Origin: an uncultured Collinsella sp.
GTDB taxonomy: Bacteria > Actinomycetota > Coriobacteriia > Coriobacteriales > Coriobacteriaceae
NCBI GenBank assembly: GCA_900756945.1
Contig: CAAELZ010000018.1
Span: forward strand, 1 to 26,578
Direction: 5' to 3'
DNA: 26,578 bases
This document shows positions 16,368-24,432 of the stretch, piece by piece (within the stretch, counting starts at the first letter, position 1; each line of letters begins with the position of its first letter). Made by a program: the position numbers and the translations under genes. The notes beneath the pieces are model-generated. The model had not been told where the DNA came from. It ran no database searches and saw nothing but the letters and a program-made list of their open reading frames with translations.

Positions 16368-17402
16368 ATGTCCCATAGTGTCACCGATAGCACCGTCCTG
16401 TTGGGCCACGGCTCTGGCGGTCAGATGATGAAACGCATCATCGACGAGGTCTTTCTGGATGCCTTTGGGTCGCCCGAGCTGCTCGAGGGCAACGATGCCG
16501 GCGTCGCCGCGCTGCCCGCGAGCGGGCGCATCGCCATGTCGACCGACAGCTTTGTGGTGACGCCGCAGTTCTTCCCCGGCGGTAATATCGGCCGACTCGC
16601 CGTGTGCGGAACCGTTAACGACGTCGCGACCTCGGGTGCCAACGTGCGCTACCTATCGTGCGGTTTTATCCTCGAAGAGGGCTACCCCATGGACAAGCTG
16701 CGTCAGATCGTGCAGACCATGGCGGAGACGGCGCGCGAGGCGGACGTGGCGATCATCACGGGCGACACCAAGGTGATCGAGCGCGGCGGGGCCGACGGTG
16801 TCTACATCAATACCGCCGGCGTGGGCGAGGTGCCCGAGGGCGTGGCGCTCAGCGGCGCGAACTGTCGGCCCGGCGACGCCATCCTGGTATCGGGTACGCT
16901 AGGCGACCACGGCATCGCCATCATGAGCCAACGCGAGGGTCTGGCGTTTTCGAGCACCATCGAAAGCGATGCCGCGCCGCTCAACCACCTGATCGCCGAC
17001 GTACTGGCCGCAGCGCCCGACACGCGCTGCTTCCGCGACCCCACGCGCGGTGGCCTGGCGTCCACACTCAACGAGTTTGCGCAGGCCAGCGGCGTTGCCA
17101 TGGAGGTCGACGAGGATGCCGTGCCCGTGCGCCCCGACGTGCAGGCAGCCTGCGAGATGCTCGGCTACGATGTGCTGCAGGTGGCAAACGAGGGCAAGAT
17201 GGTCGCCGTGGTGCCGGCCGAGCAGGCCGATGCCGCGCTGGCGGCCATGCGCGCCGCCCGCTACGGAGAGAACGCCGCCATTATCGGCCGCGTGCTGCCG
17301 CTTGCCGAGGGCGCCCGTCCCGCCGTGCGCGTACGCACCGGCTGGGGCTCGACCCGTATCCTCGACATGCTCGTAGGAGAGCAGCTACCGAGGATTTGCT
17401 AG
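16368..17402 (+). CDS. hypE: Hydrogenase maturation factor HypE
   Basis: HypE dehydrates the carboxamide on its C-terminal cysteine to a thiocyanate, the CN donor. The 344-aa PurM/AIR-synthase-like protein begins LLGHGSGGQMM, contains FFPGGNIGRLAVCGTVNDV, ITGDTKVIERG and FRDPTRGGLASTLNE, and ends in the essential PRIC tail. ATG 16368 follows TTGGAGT. It is the last gene of the hyp cluster; hypA and hypB are not present. Its final 57 bp and 18 bp beyond the stop are duplicated at 24433-24507, after licR. Confidence 0.97.
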   Translation: MSHSVTDSTVLLGHGSGGQMMKRIIDEVFLDAFGSPELLEGNDAGVAALPASGRIAMSTDSFVVTPQFFPGGNIGRLAVCGTVNDVATSGANVRYLSCGFILEEGYPMDKLRQIVQTMAETAREADVAIITGDTKVIERGGADGVYINTAGVGEVPEGVALSGANCRPGDAILVSGTLGDHGIAIMSQREGLAFSSTIESDAAPLNHLIADVLAAAPDTRCFRDPTRGGLASTLNEFAQASGVAMEVDEDAVPVRPDVQAACEMLGYDVLQVANEGKMVAVVPAEQADAALAAMRAARYGENAAIIGRVLPLAEGARPAVRVRTGWGSTRILDMLVGEQLPRIC

Positions 17403-17420
17403 CGGGCGAGCGCCGGCCGG
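17346..17420 (+). repeat. 75-bp direct repeat, copy 1 (hypE 3' end)
   Basis: This segment covers the last 19 codons of hypE and 18 bp after the stop. It matches 24433-24507 without gaps at 69 of 75 positions. All six differences are transitions and the four within the coding part are synonymous. It bounds the PTS block on the left. Confidence 0.9.
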
Positions 17421-17577
17421 CCCGGCTTCGCTCCGCCACCAGGCCGTCGTCCCGCCCTGCCCGATCCGCTGCCACCCCAAGATTGAGCGAGCCAAATGTT
17501 CACCCTGGAAATGAGCGGGGCACACGTGCGGCAGAGAGCATGTAAATCGACGAATGCATTTCCCCCAAATATCAAAT

Positions 17578-17612
17578 AGCCCCGCGACCGGGCTGAAATC
17601 GGTCGCGGGGCT
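17578..17612. terminator. Bidirectional terminator between hypE and the PTS operon
   Basis: A 12-bp stem (AGCCCCGCGACC at 17578-17589 with 17601-17612) closes an 11-nt loop and is followed by TTTGCATTTT on the plus strand. It lies between two convergent transcripts, about 175 bp after hypE and 26 bp after the end of the leftward operon. Confidence 0.75.
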
Positions 17613-17637
17613 TTGCATTTTCAAGCTTTGCTGTTGT

Positions 17638-18078
17638 CTACGCTCTGAACTTTGGATACGTCAGCAGCATGAGCGCGACGCTCACGCCCAGCTGCATGAG
17701 AATCTGGCGCACGTCGCCGGCACCTCCTAACGCCGCGGCGCGAACCAGATTGGCGACGCCGAGTGGCATGCCGCCGCCAAACCAGAGCGAAAGACCTAGC
17801 AGCACCTTGTCACCCATATCAGGCTCAAAGGGCACCGAGGCCACCACCGCCCGATACGCTCGCACCTCAAGGAAGATCAACGCCACGATGAGCAGCAAGG
17901 TAACGAGCATCGACGCGATCGATGCAGAGGACGCCGCAGAGCCCGTAAGCTCGCCCACAGTCGCATCCATAAGTAGAACGCCCACCGCATAAATCAGTGA
18001 CATGACCCCCAGGGTCGTAAGCGCCGAACGCGCCCCAACGCGCCCCGCGCCCCTAGCGCCAACGTTTCTTGCCGTCAT
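17638..18078 (-). CDS. Small integral membrane protein of unknown function
   Basis: The 146-aa protein has a short basic N-terminus (TARNVGARGAGRVGARSA) and four likely membrane helices: about 20-40 (LTTLGVMSLIYAVGVLLM), 55-75 (SMLVTLLLIVALIFLEV), 95-115 (LLGLSLWFGGGMPLGVA) and 125-140 (LMQLGVSVALMLLTY). ATG 18076-18078 follows GGGAGG. It is the last gene of the PTS operon, separated from HPr by a hairpin-containing gap of 109 bp. No family was recognised; it has no PTS domain, and a direct role in sugar transport is not shown. Confidence 0.75.
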   Translation of the reverse strand: MTARNVGARGAGRVGARSALTTLGVMSLIYAVGVLLMDATVGELTGSAASSASIASMLVTLLLIVALIFLEVRAYRAVVASVPFEPDMGDKVLLGLSLWFGGGMPLGVANLVRAAALGGAGDVRQILMQLGVSVALMLLTYPKFRA

Positions 18079-18099
18079 CGTTAACCTCCCTAAGCAAAG

Positions 18100-18125
18100 G
18101 GCCCGCCGGCGCGCACCGGCGGGCC
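18100..18125 (-). terminator. Hairpin between HPr gene and the membrane-protein gene
   Basis: A perfect 10-bp GC stem (GGCCCGCCGG, 18100-18109 with 18116-18125) closes a 6-nt loop and is followed on the minus strand by CCTTTGCTTA. The U run is short, so it is probably a partial terminator that lowers expression of the last gene. Confidence 0.5.
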
Positions 18126-18187
18126 AATCTTTCTGGAGCCAGCCCACCTTGGGTGGCCCAAAGCGCATCGGCGCGGCTTTTGCCCGC

Positions 18188-18454
18188 CTACTCCCCGCAG
18201 CCACTCTCGACAAGCGCCACGAGGGCATCGACGGCGGCCGCCTCGTCGGCGCCGTCGGCCGCAATCACAATCTCGCAACCGCAGATCATCCCCAGGCTCA
18301 TGACCATCAAGATAGACTTGGCGTCCTTGGCGTCTCCGCCCACCTTGCCAACGGTGATCGAGCTCTCGTACTTGCTTGCCTCCTGCACAAACAGCGACGC
18401 AGGACGCGCGTGGATACCGCTCGGATTCTTGACGACCGTCGTCTTGGAAACCAT
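18188..18454 (-). CDS. HPr-type phosphocarrier protein
   Basis: This 88-aa protein carries phosphate from enzyme I to EIIA domains. The catalytic site NPSGIHARPAS contains His15, and the regulatory serine region AKSILMVMSLGM contains Ser47, the residue HPr kinase phosphorylates in low-GC Gram-positives. Its ribosome site AAGGAG overlaps the stop of the GH1 gene, so it is translationally coupled to the beta-glucoside operon. HPr is usually encoded with enzyme I (ptsI). Finding it inside a sugar-specific operon suggests either a dedicated paralogue or an unusual location of the general HPr; the window cannot tell. Confidence 0.93.
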   Translation of the reverse strand: MVSKTTVVKNPSGIHARPASLFVQEASKYESSITVGKVGGDAKDAKSILMVMSLGMICGCEIVIAADGADEAAAVDALVALVESGCGE

Positions 18455-18463
18455 CTCTGCTCC

Positions 18464-20002
18464 TTACTCCACCACGATGTTGTCGGTTGCGGTATCGGCA
18501 CCATTGCTAGCGATAAGTTTCTTATAGTAGAAGAAGCTCTTCTTCTTACCGCGTTTGCCGGTGCCGTTGCCGTGGTCGTCCTGGTCGACCGAGATCTGGC
18601 CGTAGCGCTTGGTCATCTCGGAGGTGCCGGAGCTGATCAGGTCGATAGGGCCCCACCAGGCGTAACCAAAGACGTCGACACCGTCGAGAATCGCCTGGTG
18701 CATCTGCTCGACGTGCTCCTTCATATACTCGATGTGCGCGTCGTCGTCGCAGAAGCCGTTCTCATCGCGGTTCTCGGTCATGCCGTTACCATTCTCGGCG
18801 ATGAAGATCGGTAGGTGGTAGCGATCGTAGATGTGGTTGAGCGTGATGCGGAATCCCACGGGATCGATCGGCCAGCCCCACTCGGTCATCTCGAGGTATT
18901 GGTTCTTGATCTCGGTAACCAGCTTGCCGCTCGGCTCGGGGGAAATTTTGCCCTTGTAGCGCATGATGTAGGTCATGTAGTAGCTGATGGAGATGTAGTC
19001 AACCACGCCGGCCTTGAGGGTTTCGAGGTCGCCGTCCTCCATCTTGATATCGACGCCGTAGTCGCGTAAGAAACGCTTCACGTAGTAGGGGTACTCGCCC
19101 TTGGCCTGGATATCGGTGAAGAACCAGTTGAAGTGGTCCTCAAAAAGCACCTGGAGCTGATCCTCGGGCTTGGAGGTCTCAGCGTAGTTCTCAAGACGGC
19201 AGAGCATGTTGCCGATGTGAGCCTCGGGGTCAATCTCGCGCAGTTTGATAACCGCCTTGGCGGAAGCCACGAGCTGGTTGTGAGCGACCTGGAACTTCTC
19301 GGGCCAACGGCCGGCATAGGGGTTGGAGCCGTCTTCTTTCTCGTCCCAAATCACGCCGCAGCAGGTGCAGGGGTTGGCGTAGACGTGGTTGATTTCGTTG
19401 AAGGTCATCCAATACTTGACCTTGCCCTTGTAGCGGCGGAAAAGCGTCTCAGCATAGTGCTCAAAGGCGTCGACCACGTGACGGCTCGCAAAGCCGTTGT
19501 ACTCCTCGGCCAGGTGAAGCGGCATATCAAAGTGGTTGAGGGTGACCATGGGCTCGATCCCGTGCTTATGGCACTCGTCAAAGACTTTATCGTAGAAGGC
19601 CAGACCCTCCTCGTTGGGCAGGGCGTCGTCGCCGTTGGGGAAGATACGGCTCCAGGAAATGCTCATGCGAAAGACGCCGAAGCCCATCTCGCCCAAAAGC
19701 GCAATGTCCTCCTTGTAGGTGTGGTAGAAGTCGATGCCGCGTCGTTTGGGAAAATCATAGGCCATCTCGTCTGCCTTGCGAGCTGCGAGTGACTGTCGCG
19801 TAACGGAGTTGAGCGGGCCGCCCTCGACGATGCCCTCGCGGGCGCAGGTCTCGCGGTCGAGCAGAATCACATAGTCGGAGACCGCAGGGCCGCGACCGCC
19901 CTCGTCCCATGCGCCCTCGATCTGGTTGGCAGCGGTAGCGCCGCCCCATAGAAAACCCTCGGGAAAAGTCTCACCAAAGTCATAGGTAGAAAGGTCGATC
20001 AT
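18464..20002 (-). CDS. GH1 family 6-phospho-beta-glucosidase
   Basis: The enzyme hydrolyses phosphorylated beta-glucosides such as cellobiose-6-phosphate made by the PTS beside it. The 512-aa glycoside hydrolase family 1 protein has the N-terminal FLWGGATAANQIEGAW signature, acid/base Glu203 in TFNEIN, nucleophile Glu403 in IFIAENGNGM, and the phosphate-binding Ser458/459, Lys465, Tyr467 loop (ISSGTSEMTKRYGQI) that separates 6-phospho enzymes from plain glucosidases. It is slightly longer than the usual 460-490 aa, partly through an insertion near residues 45-75 and a C-terminal tail. It lies between the IIA and HPr genes. Confidence 0.95.
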   Translation of the reverse strand: MIDLSTYDFGETFPEGFLWGGATAANQIEGAWDEGGRGPAVSDYVILLDRETCAREGIVEGGPLNSVTRQSLAARKADEMAYDFPKRRGIDFYHTYKEDIALLGEMGFGVFRMSISWSRIFPNGDDALPNEEGLAFYDKVFDECHKHGIEPMVTLNHFDMPLHLAEEYNGFASRHVVDAFEHYAETLFRRYKGKVKYWMTFNEINHVYANPCTCCGVIWDEKEDGSNPYAGRWPEKFQVAHNQLVASAKAVIKLREIDPEAHIGNMLCRLENYAETSKPEDQLQVLFEDHFNWFFTDIQAKGEYPYYVKRFLRDYGVDIKMEDGDLETLKAGVVDYISISYYMTYIMRYKGKISPEPSGKLVTEIKNQYLEMTEWGWPIDPVGFRITLNHIYDRYHLPIFIAENGNGMTENRDENGFCDDDAHIEYMKEHVEQMHQAILDGVDVFGYAWWGPIDLISSGTSEMTKRYGQISVDQDDHGNGTGKRGKKKSFFYYKKLIASNGADTATDNIVVE

Positions 20003-20074
20003 GGTATGTCCTCATCTCTCTTGGTTGGGTTGGGGATGCGAGCCGCAGGGCGCGACCCGCAATCGGGAGACGCG

Positions 20075-20401
20075 TTAGCGGGCGGTCAGCGCGCGCACTA
20101 CGGGCATCATCTTCTTGGCCATGTGCAGCTCGGCGCTGATGGTCATAAGCGTATCCTGGGCGTGCACGAACAGCAGGGAGTACTCGACCTCCTCGCCGCC
20201 CGCCTGGCGCTGGATCATCTCGGTCTGCGCTTTGTGCGCCTCAAGGATCTTGGCATCAGCCTCGGCAAGATGCGCGTCTGCCGCATCGAAATCGAACTCC
20301 GCCAGGGCATCCATCGCCTTGTCGATGCAGGCGCGGCCGTCGCCAGCGTTGATGATGACGTTCATCGCGACCGCAGGAACGTTGATTGTCTCATCAGCCA
20401 T
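20075..20401 (-). CDS. PTS lactose/cellobiose-type IIA component
   Basis: The 108-aa all-helical IIA passes phosphate from HPr to IIB. The active His80 is in the conserved LLFVHAQDTLM. The family features MNVIINAGDGR (usually IIxxAGxAR) and a long central helix pair are present. Two consecutive ATG codons follow the AGGAGG site; the second (20399-20401) has the better spacing. It follows IIC in the operon after a 93-bp gap with a hairpin. Confidence 0.94.
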   Translation of the reverse strand: MADETINVPAVAMNVIINAGDGRACIDKAMDALAEFDFDAADAHLAEADAKILEAHKAQTEMIQRQAGGEEVEYSLLFVHAQDTLMTISAELHMAKKMMPVVRALTAR

Positions 20402-20420
20402 CATGGCCTCCTATTCTTGG

Positions 20421-20446
20421 GTACCGGCCGCCTCCACGGCCGGTAC
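20421..20446 (-). promoter_or_regulatory. Intercistronic hairpin between IIC and IIA genes
   Basis: A perfect 10-bp stem (GTACCGGCCG, 20421-20430 with 20437-20446) closes a 6-nt loop, with no T-tract on either side. It may tune or stabilise the segments of the PTS mRNA. Confidence 0.5.
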
Positions 20447-20497
20447 TGAAACATCTGGTAGCAACTAGGCGACGAACTCTGAGTCGCCCGTAGAGGT

Positions 20498-21817
20498 TTA
20501 CTCGACAGCAGCTGCGGCAGCGGCCTTGGCGGCTTCCTTGGCAGCCTTCTTGGCCGCTTTCTTTGCAGCCTTCTCGGCAGCCTGCTCTTCCTCGATCTTG
20601 CACTGGTAGTTATCGGCAGCCTTAAAGAACGGGAACCACAGAATCGCGGCGATCAGCAGGTTGACGCAGACAAGTGCGATATTGCGCACGTCTCCGCCCG
20701 ACATAAAGAACGCCGAGACCGCATTGGGCAGGAAGTTCATATCGAAATTCTCGACGTGCAGGCTCGCCCAGCCCATGCTCATCCAGAGGTAGGCGTTGGC
20801 AGACAGCAGGATAGACTGCAGCACCATGGGGATGAACATAAAGGGGTTGGCGACGATCGTGGAGAAGACCAGCGGCTCGTTAATGTTGAACAGCGACGGG
20901 ATAATCGTTGCACGGCCGAGCGTCTTGTTCTTCTTGGACTTGGCAAAGAGCATGTAGAAGGCCAACGGAAGCGTTGCGCCCTCGCCGCCGATCATGATGT
21001 AGCGAGTAATGCCGTACGCGTTAATGTTAGTGGGAGCGAGGCCTGCGGCATAGGCGGCCATGTTCTCGGCAAGAGCAGACTTTTGGATGGACTGCTGGAT
21101 CGGCGAGAACACCCAGCCGGAGATGCCAAAGAAGTAGAAGGTGTCCATGACAAGCGGGATGGCGATGGTGCCGGGCAGCGTCTGGGCAAAGCCGGTAACG
21201 GGCGAAAGGATGATCGCGACCGCGCTAAAAACGTCGACCTGGAGCATGTTGGTAAAGAGCCAAGCCACAAAAAGCGACAGCAGCACCGCAATGATGTTAT
21301 CGAACCAGTTCTTGACGAAGTCGGGCACGAGGCTGTCCTCGGAAAAGAACGTCATGCGCGCCATGCGCTTGTAGATAAAGCCAACGACAAATCCCACGAC
21401 CATCGCGGTGAACATGCCACCCGCGCCAAACTTGGCCATCTGGAAGACATAGCCCTGATCGGTGATGGTGGGGTTCATGCACAGCATAAAAGCGCCTATA
21501 CCGGTAAAACCGGCAATCATGCTGCGGTCTTTGCGATCTTCCTTGACCGCAACGTTATGCGGGATGATAAACGCCATGAACATGCCCACGAGGCCAAACG
21601 AGAACGTAGTGAGCGGCGACAGGTCGGGCAGGGCCGGGACAAAGCGACGGATAATGTTCCACAGGCTCGGGATGGCCGAGACCATGGAGAAGGGGACGAT
21701 GTAGAGAACTGCGTCGGAGATAACGCCAAACCAGTAGGTTGAGGTAAGCTTGTTCATCACGGGGACGACATGCTCGGTGATCCACGCCTGGATCGCTTCC
21801 ATGAACTTTTGCAGCAT
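20498..21817 (-). CDS. PTS cellobiose/lactose-type IIC permease
   Basis: The 439-aa membrane component translocates the sugar. It has about ten hydrophobic segments, the family N-terminus (FMEAIQAWITEHVVPVMNKL, then YWFGVISDAVLYIVPFSMV), PTNINAYGITRYIMIGGEGA and the FNINEPLVFSTIVANPFMFIP motif typical of EIIC of the cellobiose/diacetylchitobiose/lactose class. The last about 28 residues are a Lys/Ala/Glu repeat (AEKAAKKAAKKAAKEAAKAA), an unusual cytosolic tail. A GGAGGGG ribosome site overlaps the IIB stop. Confidence 0.96.
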   Translation of the reverse strand: MLQKFMEAIQAWITEHVVPVMNKLTSTYWFGVISDAVLYIVPFSMVSAIPSLWNIIRRFVPALPDLSPLTTFSFGLVGMFMAFIIPHNVAVKEDRKDRSMIAGFTGIGAFMLCMNPTITDQGYVFQMAKFGAGGMFTAMVVGFVVGFIYKRMARMTFFSEDSLVPDFVKNWFDNIIAVLLSLFVAWLFTNMLQVDVFSAVAIILSPVTGFAQTLPGTIAIPLVMDTFYFFGISGWVFSPIQQSIQKSALAENMAAYAAGLAPTNINAYGITRYIMIGGEGATLPLAFYMLFAKSKKNKTLGRATIIPSLFNINEPLVFSTIVANPFMFIPMVLQSILLSANAYLWMSMGWASLHVENFDMNFLPNAVSAFFMSGGDVRNIALVCVNLLIAAILWFPFFKAADNYQCKIEEEQAAEKAAKKAAKKAAKEAAKAAAAAAVE

Positions 21818-21828
21818 GTTGTCCCCTC

Positions 21829-22158
21829 CTAGTCTTCGTCAAGCAGGTCGTAGGCATCCTCGAGGATGCTCTCGCCGTCGAGCGCCGCGTAATAGTCGGG
21901 GTCGATGGCCATGACCTTCACGCCGTGAGATGCCACTTGAGACTGGATCTCGGGCACCTCGGAGGCGAAGTGCGGACCGAGCAGGAGGACGTCGATCTTG
22001 TCGGCGTAGTCCATAATCTCAGACTTACTGACTGCCTTGATGGTGCAGTCAAGACCCTTGGACTTTGCGACCTTGCGCATGCCTGCCGCCATAAAGCCGG
22101 TCGAGGCACCGATGCCGCAAGCGAGGAGAATGCGAACGGTGCCGTTCTCATCTGCCAT
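21829..22158 (-). CDS. PTS cellobiose/lactose-type IIB component
   Basis: The 109-aa cytosolic phosphotransfer protein has the active Cys14 in ILLACGIGASTGFMA, followed by a typical IIB Rossmann-like pattern (DVLLLGPHFASEVPEIQ, GVKVMAIDPDYYAALDG). Acidic C-terminus. ATG 22156-22158 was chosen because AAAGGAG precedes it; the open frame extends upstream without a ribosome site. It is the first gene of the operon that runs IIB-IIC-IIA-GH1-HPr-membrane protein, divergent from licR. Confidence 0.95.
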   Translation of the reverse strand: MADENGTVRILLACGIGASTGFMAAGMRKVAKSKGLDCTIKAVSKSEIMDYADKIDVLLLGPHFASEVPEIQSQVASHGVKVMAIDPDYYAALDGESILEDAYDLLDED

Positions 22159-22267
22159 GGGGTACTCCTTTCCCAATAAGCGGGCTCGAGGCAGCTCCGA
22201 TGCCGCTGCGATCCCCGCTGTGTTCTTGGGCGCCCGTGTCGACCCGGCCGCCCTTGACCGTGACTGC

Positions 22268-22273
22268 ACTATA
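22268..22273 (-). promoter_or_regulatory. Predicted -10 of the PTS operon
   Basis: The minus strand reads TATAGT here, about 110 nt upstream of the IIB ATG. There is no good -35 hexamer at 16-18 nt (GGCGGC instead), which fits an activator-dependent promoter with the three palindromes at 22307-22380 upstream. Confidence 0.5.
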
Positions 22274-22306
22274 CGCGGCGGAGGGCTCTTGCCGCCAACC
22301 GACTTT

Positions 22307-22380
22307 TTGCCGCATAGCGGCAAGGCAGCAGATTTTCCGCCCGCACGGCAAGCCGGGCGATTTTCCGCTTGGGCGGCAAA
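22307..22380. promoter_or_regulatory. Three spaced palindromic sites, likely LicR binding region
   Basis: Site 1 is the perfect TTGCCGC-ATA-GCGGCAA (22307-22323). Site 2 is TTTCCG-N6-CGGCAA (22334-22351) and site 3 TTTTCCGC-TTGG-GCGGCAAA (22361-22380), each with one mismatch. Centres are about 28 bp apart. They lie between the divergent PTS operon and licR, upstream of the PTS -10. Confidence 0.6.
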
Positions 22381-22460
22381 TTGGAAAAGACACCCTTTCT
22401 TAACCTGAGATACCATGGGGCGGTACACCCTGTCTGCCGTTCATCTCTTGGAGGAAAGCC

Positions 22461-24431
22461 ATGGCGAGCGCCAAGCAGAACCGCATCAACCGCATGATCG
22501 ACGTGCTCGAAAACAGCAGCTCATGGGTGTCTTCCTCGATGCTTGCCGGCCTTTTGGGCGCGAGTGAGCGAAGCATCCGCAACTATGTTGCAGAGGTCAA
22601 CGAGACCGGTACGCGACATATCGAATCGTCTAAAGAGGGCTATCGCCTTGCCACGGCGGCGCCGGCTGCCGCCAGCGCTTCCGCTAGTCCTTGCGAAGGT
22701 GTCAATACCCTCCCCGCGAACGCGGACTCCAGGCGCGACTTTACTATCTCCCGCCTTGTCAACGCATGCGATGGACTCTCCGTCTTTGATATCGCCGATG
22801 AGCTCTTTATCAGCGAGAGCACGTTTCAGAGCTCCGTGATGCCGCAGGTGCGCGCACTCGTGCGGCAGTTCGGCCTCAATGTCGAGACACACGACTACCG
22901 CATGACACTCACGGGGCGAGAGGCCGACAAGCGCAAGCTTCTCGGCCACATAGCAACCCACAACTCCTATGGCTATTTCACCTCAACCAAAACGCTCGAA
23001 AACATGTTTCCCGACTTTGACGTGCAGGCAACCCTCTCGAGCTTGGTCGCGATCTGCCAGCGCTCGGATTTATTTATCAACGACTACGCGCTCTCCAACC
23101 TGCTCGTGCACCTGTTAGTGATCATCATCAGGCTCACCTCGAACAACGAGCTCAGCGAGGTGGACGGCCCCATCGATGCAGACGGCCTAGTGGCACAACT
23201 CGGGCAGCGCGAGCAGATCGTACGCTGCGCCCAGCGCATCGCCGCCTACTTTGAGAAGGAGTTTGGTTGCGCCATCCCACGCGCCGATTTTCAGCAAATC
23301 CTGCTGCTTTTGGCGCTTTCCGTCGAACGTTGCGATTTTGACGAGCTCAACCGCGAGAAGCTCTCAAGCATCATTGACCGCGATTTTGTAGACATGGTTC
23401 TGGGGATTCTCGACGAGTGCGGCAAGCGCTACAACCTACCGCGCTTTATCGACGAGCCCATGCGCCTGCAGCTCGTCCTGCATATGTTTAACGCCTACCA
23501 ACGAGCCGTCTACCACGTAAGCTACCCCAACCCGCTCGCTGCGCAGATCAAAAGCGAGTACGCACCGGTCTACGATATGGCGGTCTATATCGCCCATCGC
23601 TTCTCGACGGCCATGGATATCGAGGTAGGCGAGAACGAAATCGCGTTTATCGCCTTTCACATCGGCGCCTATTTTGAGAAGTTCTCCGCACCCGACGGCG
23701 CCATCACCTGCACGGTCATCATCGAGGAGTATCACGACTTTGCGCGCAGGCTTGTCGACGACCTTAAGGCCGAGTTTGGAGACGACATCAGCGTTGTTGC
23801 CGTGAGAAGCTGTGATAGCTACCTGGCCGATCCTCCCGAGAGCGATGTGGTGGTCACTACGGTCGACGTGCCGGTTTGTGGCGGTAGCACCAAGATCTTG
23901 ATCGGGCCCATCCTCACTAAACAGAACGTGCGAAAGATCCGCGACCGGCTTTGCGCCATCCAAGAGCGGCGACGGCGCCTCTACGCTCAGGGCCTTTTGG
24001 GGCACCTGCTGCGGCCGGAGCTATTTATACGCAACATAGACGCGGTTGACGCCACAAGCTGCATCGACCGAATGGGAGAGCTTTTGGCTGCTCAGGAGCT
24101 CGTAACGCCCGAATTTATCGCCAACGTGCATCTGCGCGAGAACGTCTCATCGACAGCGTTTACTGACTGCCTTGCCATACCCCATGCGATCTCGGTGTAT
24201 CCCAAGCGCTCGTTTATTGCCGTGGTCCACAATGACGCCCCGATTCCTTGGGGACGCCACGACGTGCGATTTGTGCTGCTTATAGGTACCGCGCAGGAAG
24301 ACATGGGGCTCTTTAGAGATGTGCTCGACCTGATTATCGAAGTGTTCTCCTCGGTAGAGACCACGATGAGGCTCATGCAGACCGACACCTTCGAAGAGTT
24401 TCTGGCTGCGTTTACGCACGATATCGGATAA
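22461..24431 (+). CDS. LicR/MtlR-type PRD transcriptional activator
   Basis: This 656-aa activator of PTS operons has an N-terminal HTH_11 (about 7-58), an Ala/Ser-rich linker (64-88), a second helix-turn-helix-like region (about 90-160), PRD1 (about 175-290, His217 in LLVHLLV), PRD2 (about 300-410, His341 and His400 in LVLHMFNA and IAFHIGAYFE), an EIIB-like domain (about 414-495) and an EIIA domain (about 515-656, His575 in LAIPHAIS). Phosphorylation of PRDs by HPr and EII sets its activity. The EIIB-like domain has Cys417 but not a CxxGxGxS loop, so its phosphotransfer may be altered. ATG 22461 follows TTGGAGGAAAGCC. It presumably activates the divergent PTS operon. Confidence 0.93.
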   Translation: MASAKQNRINRMIDVLENSSSWVSSSMLAGLLGASERSIRNYVAEVNETGTRHIESSKEGYRLATAAPAAASASASPCEGVNTLPANADSRRDFTISRLVNACDGLSVFDIADELFISESTFQSSVMPQVRALVRQFGLNVETHDYRMTLTGREADKRKLLGHIATHNSYGYFTSTKTLENMFPDFDVQATLSSLVAICQRSDLFINDYALSNLLVHLLVIIIRLTSNNELSEVDGPIDADGLVAQLGQREQIVRCAQRIAAYFEKEFGCAIPRADFQQILLLLALSVERCDFDELNREKLSSIIDRDFVDMVLGILDECGKRYNLPRFIDEPMRLQLVLHMFNAYQRAVYHVSYPNPLAAQIKSEYAPVYDMAVYIAHRFSTAMDIEVGENEIAFIAFHIGAYFEKFSAPDGAITCTVIIEEYHDFARRLVDDLKAEFGDDISVVAVRSCDSYLADPPESDVVVTTVDVPVCGGSTKILIGPILTKQNVRKIRDRLCAIQERRRRLYAQGLLGHLLRPELFIRNIDAVDATSCIDRMGELLAAQELVTPEFIANVHLRENVSSTAFTDCLAIPHAISVYPKRSFIAVVHNDAPIPWGRHDVRFVLLIGTAQEDMGLFRDVLDLIIEVFSSVETTMRLMQTDTFEEFLAAFTHDIG

Positions 24432-24432
24432 A

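Noticed and set aside
16658..17545. 295-aa plus-strand frame overlapping hypE
   Set aside because: Arg/Gly-rich shift-frame shadow of hypE without a ribosome site.
22159..22428. Upstream extension of PTS IIB
   Set aside because: The extra residues overlap the promoter and operator region and have no PTS character; the ATG at 22158 has AAAGGAG.
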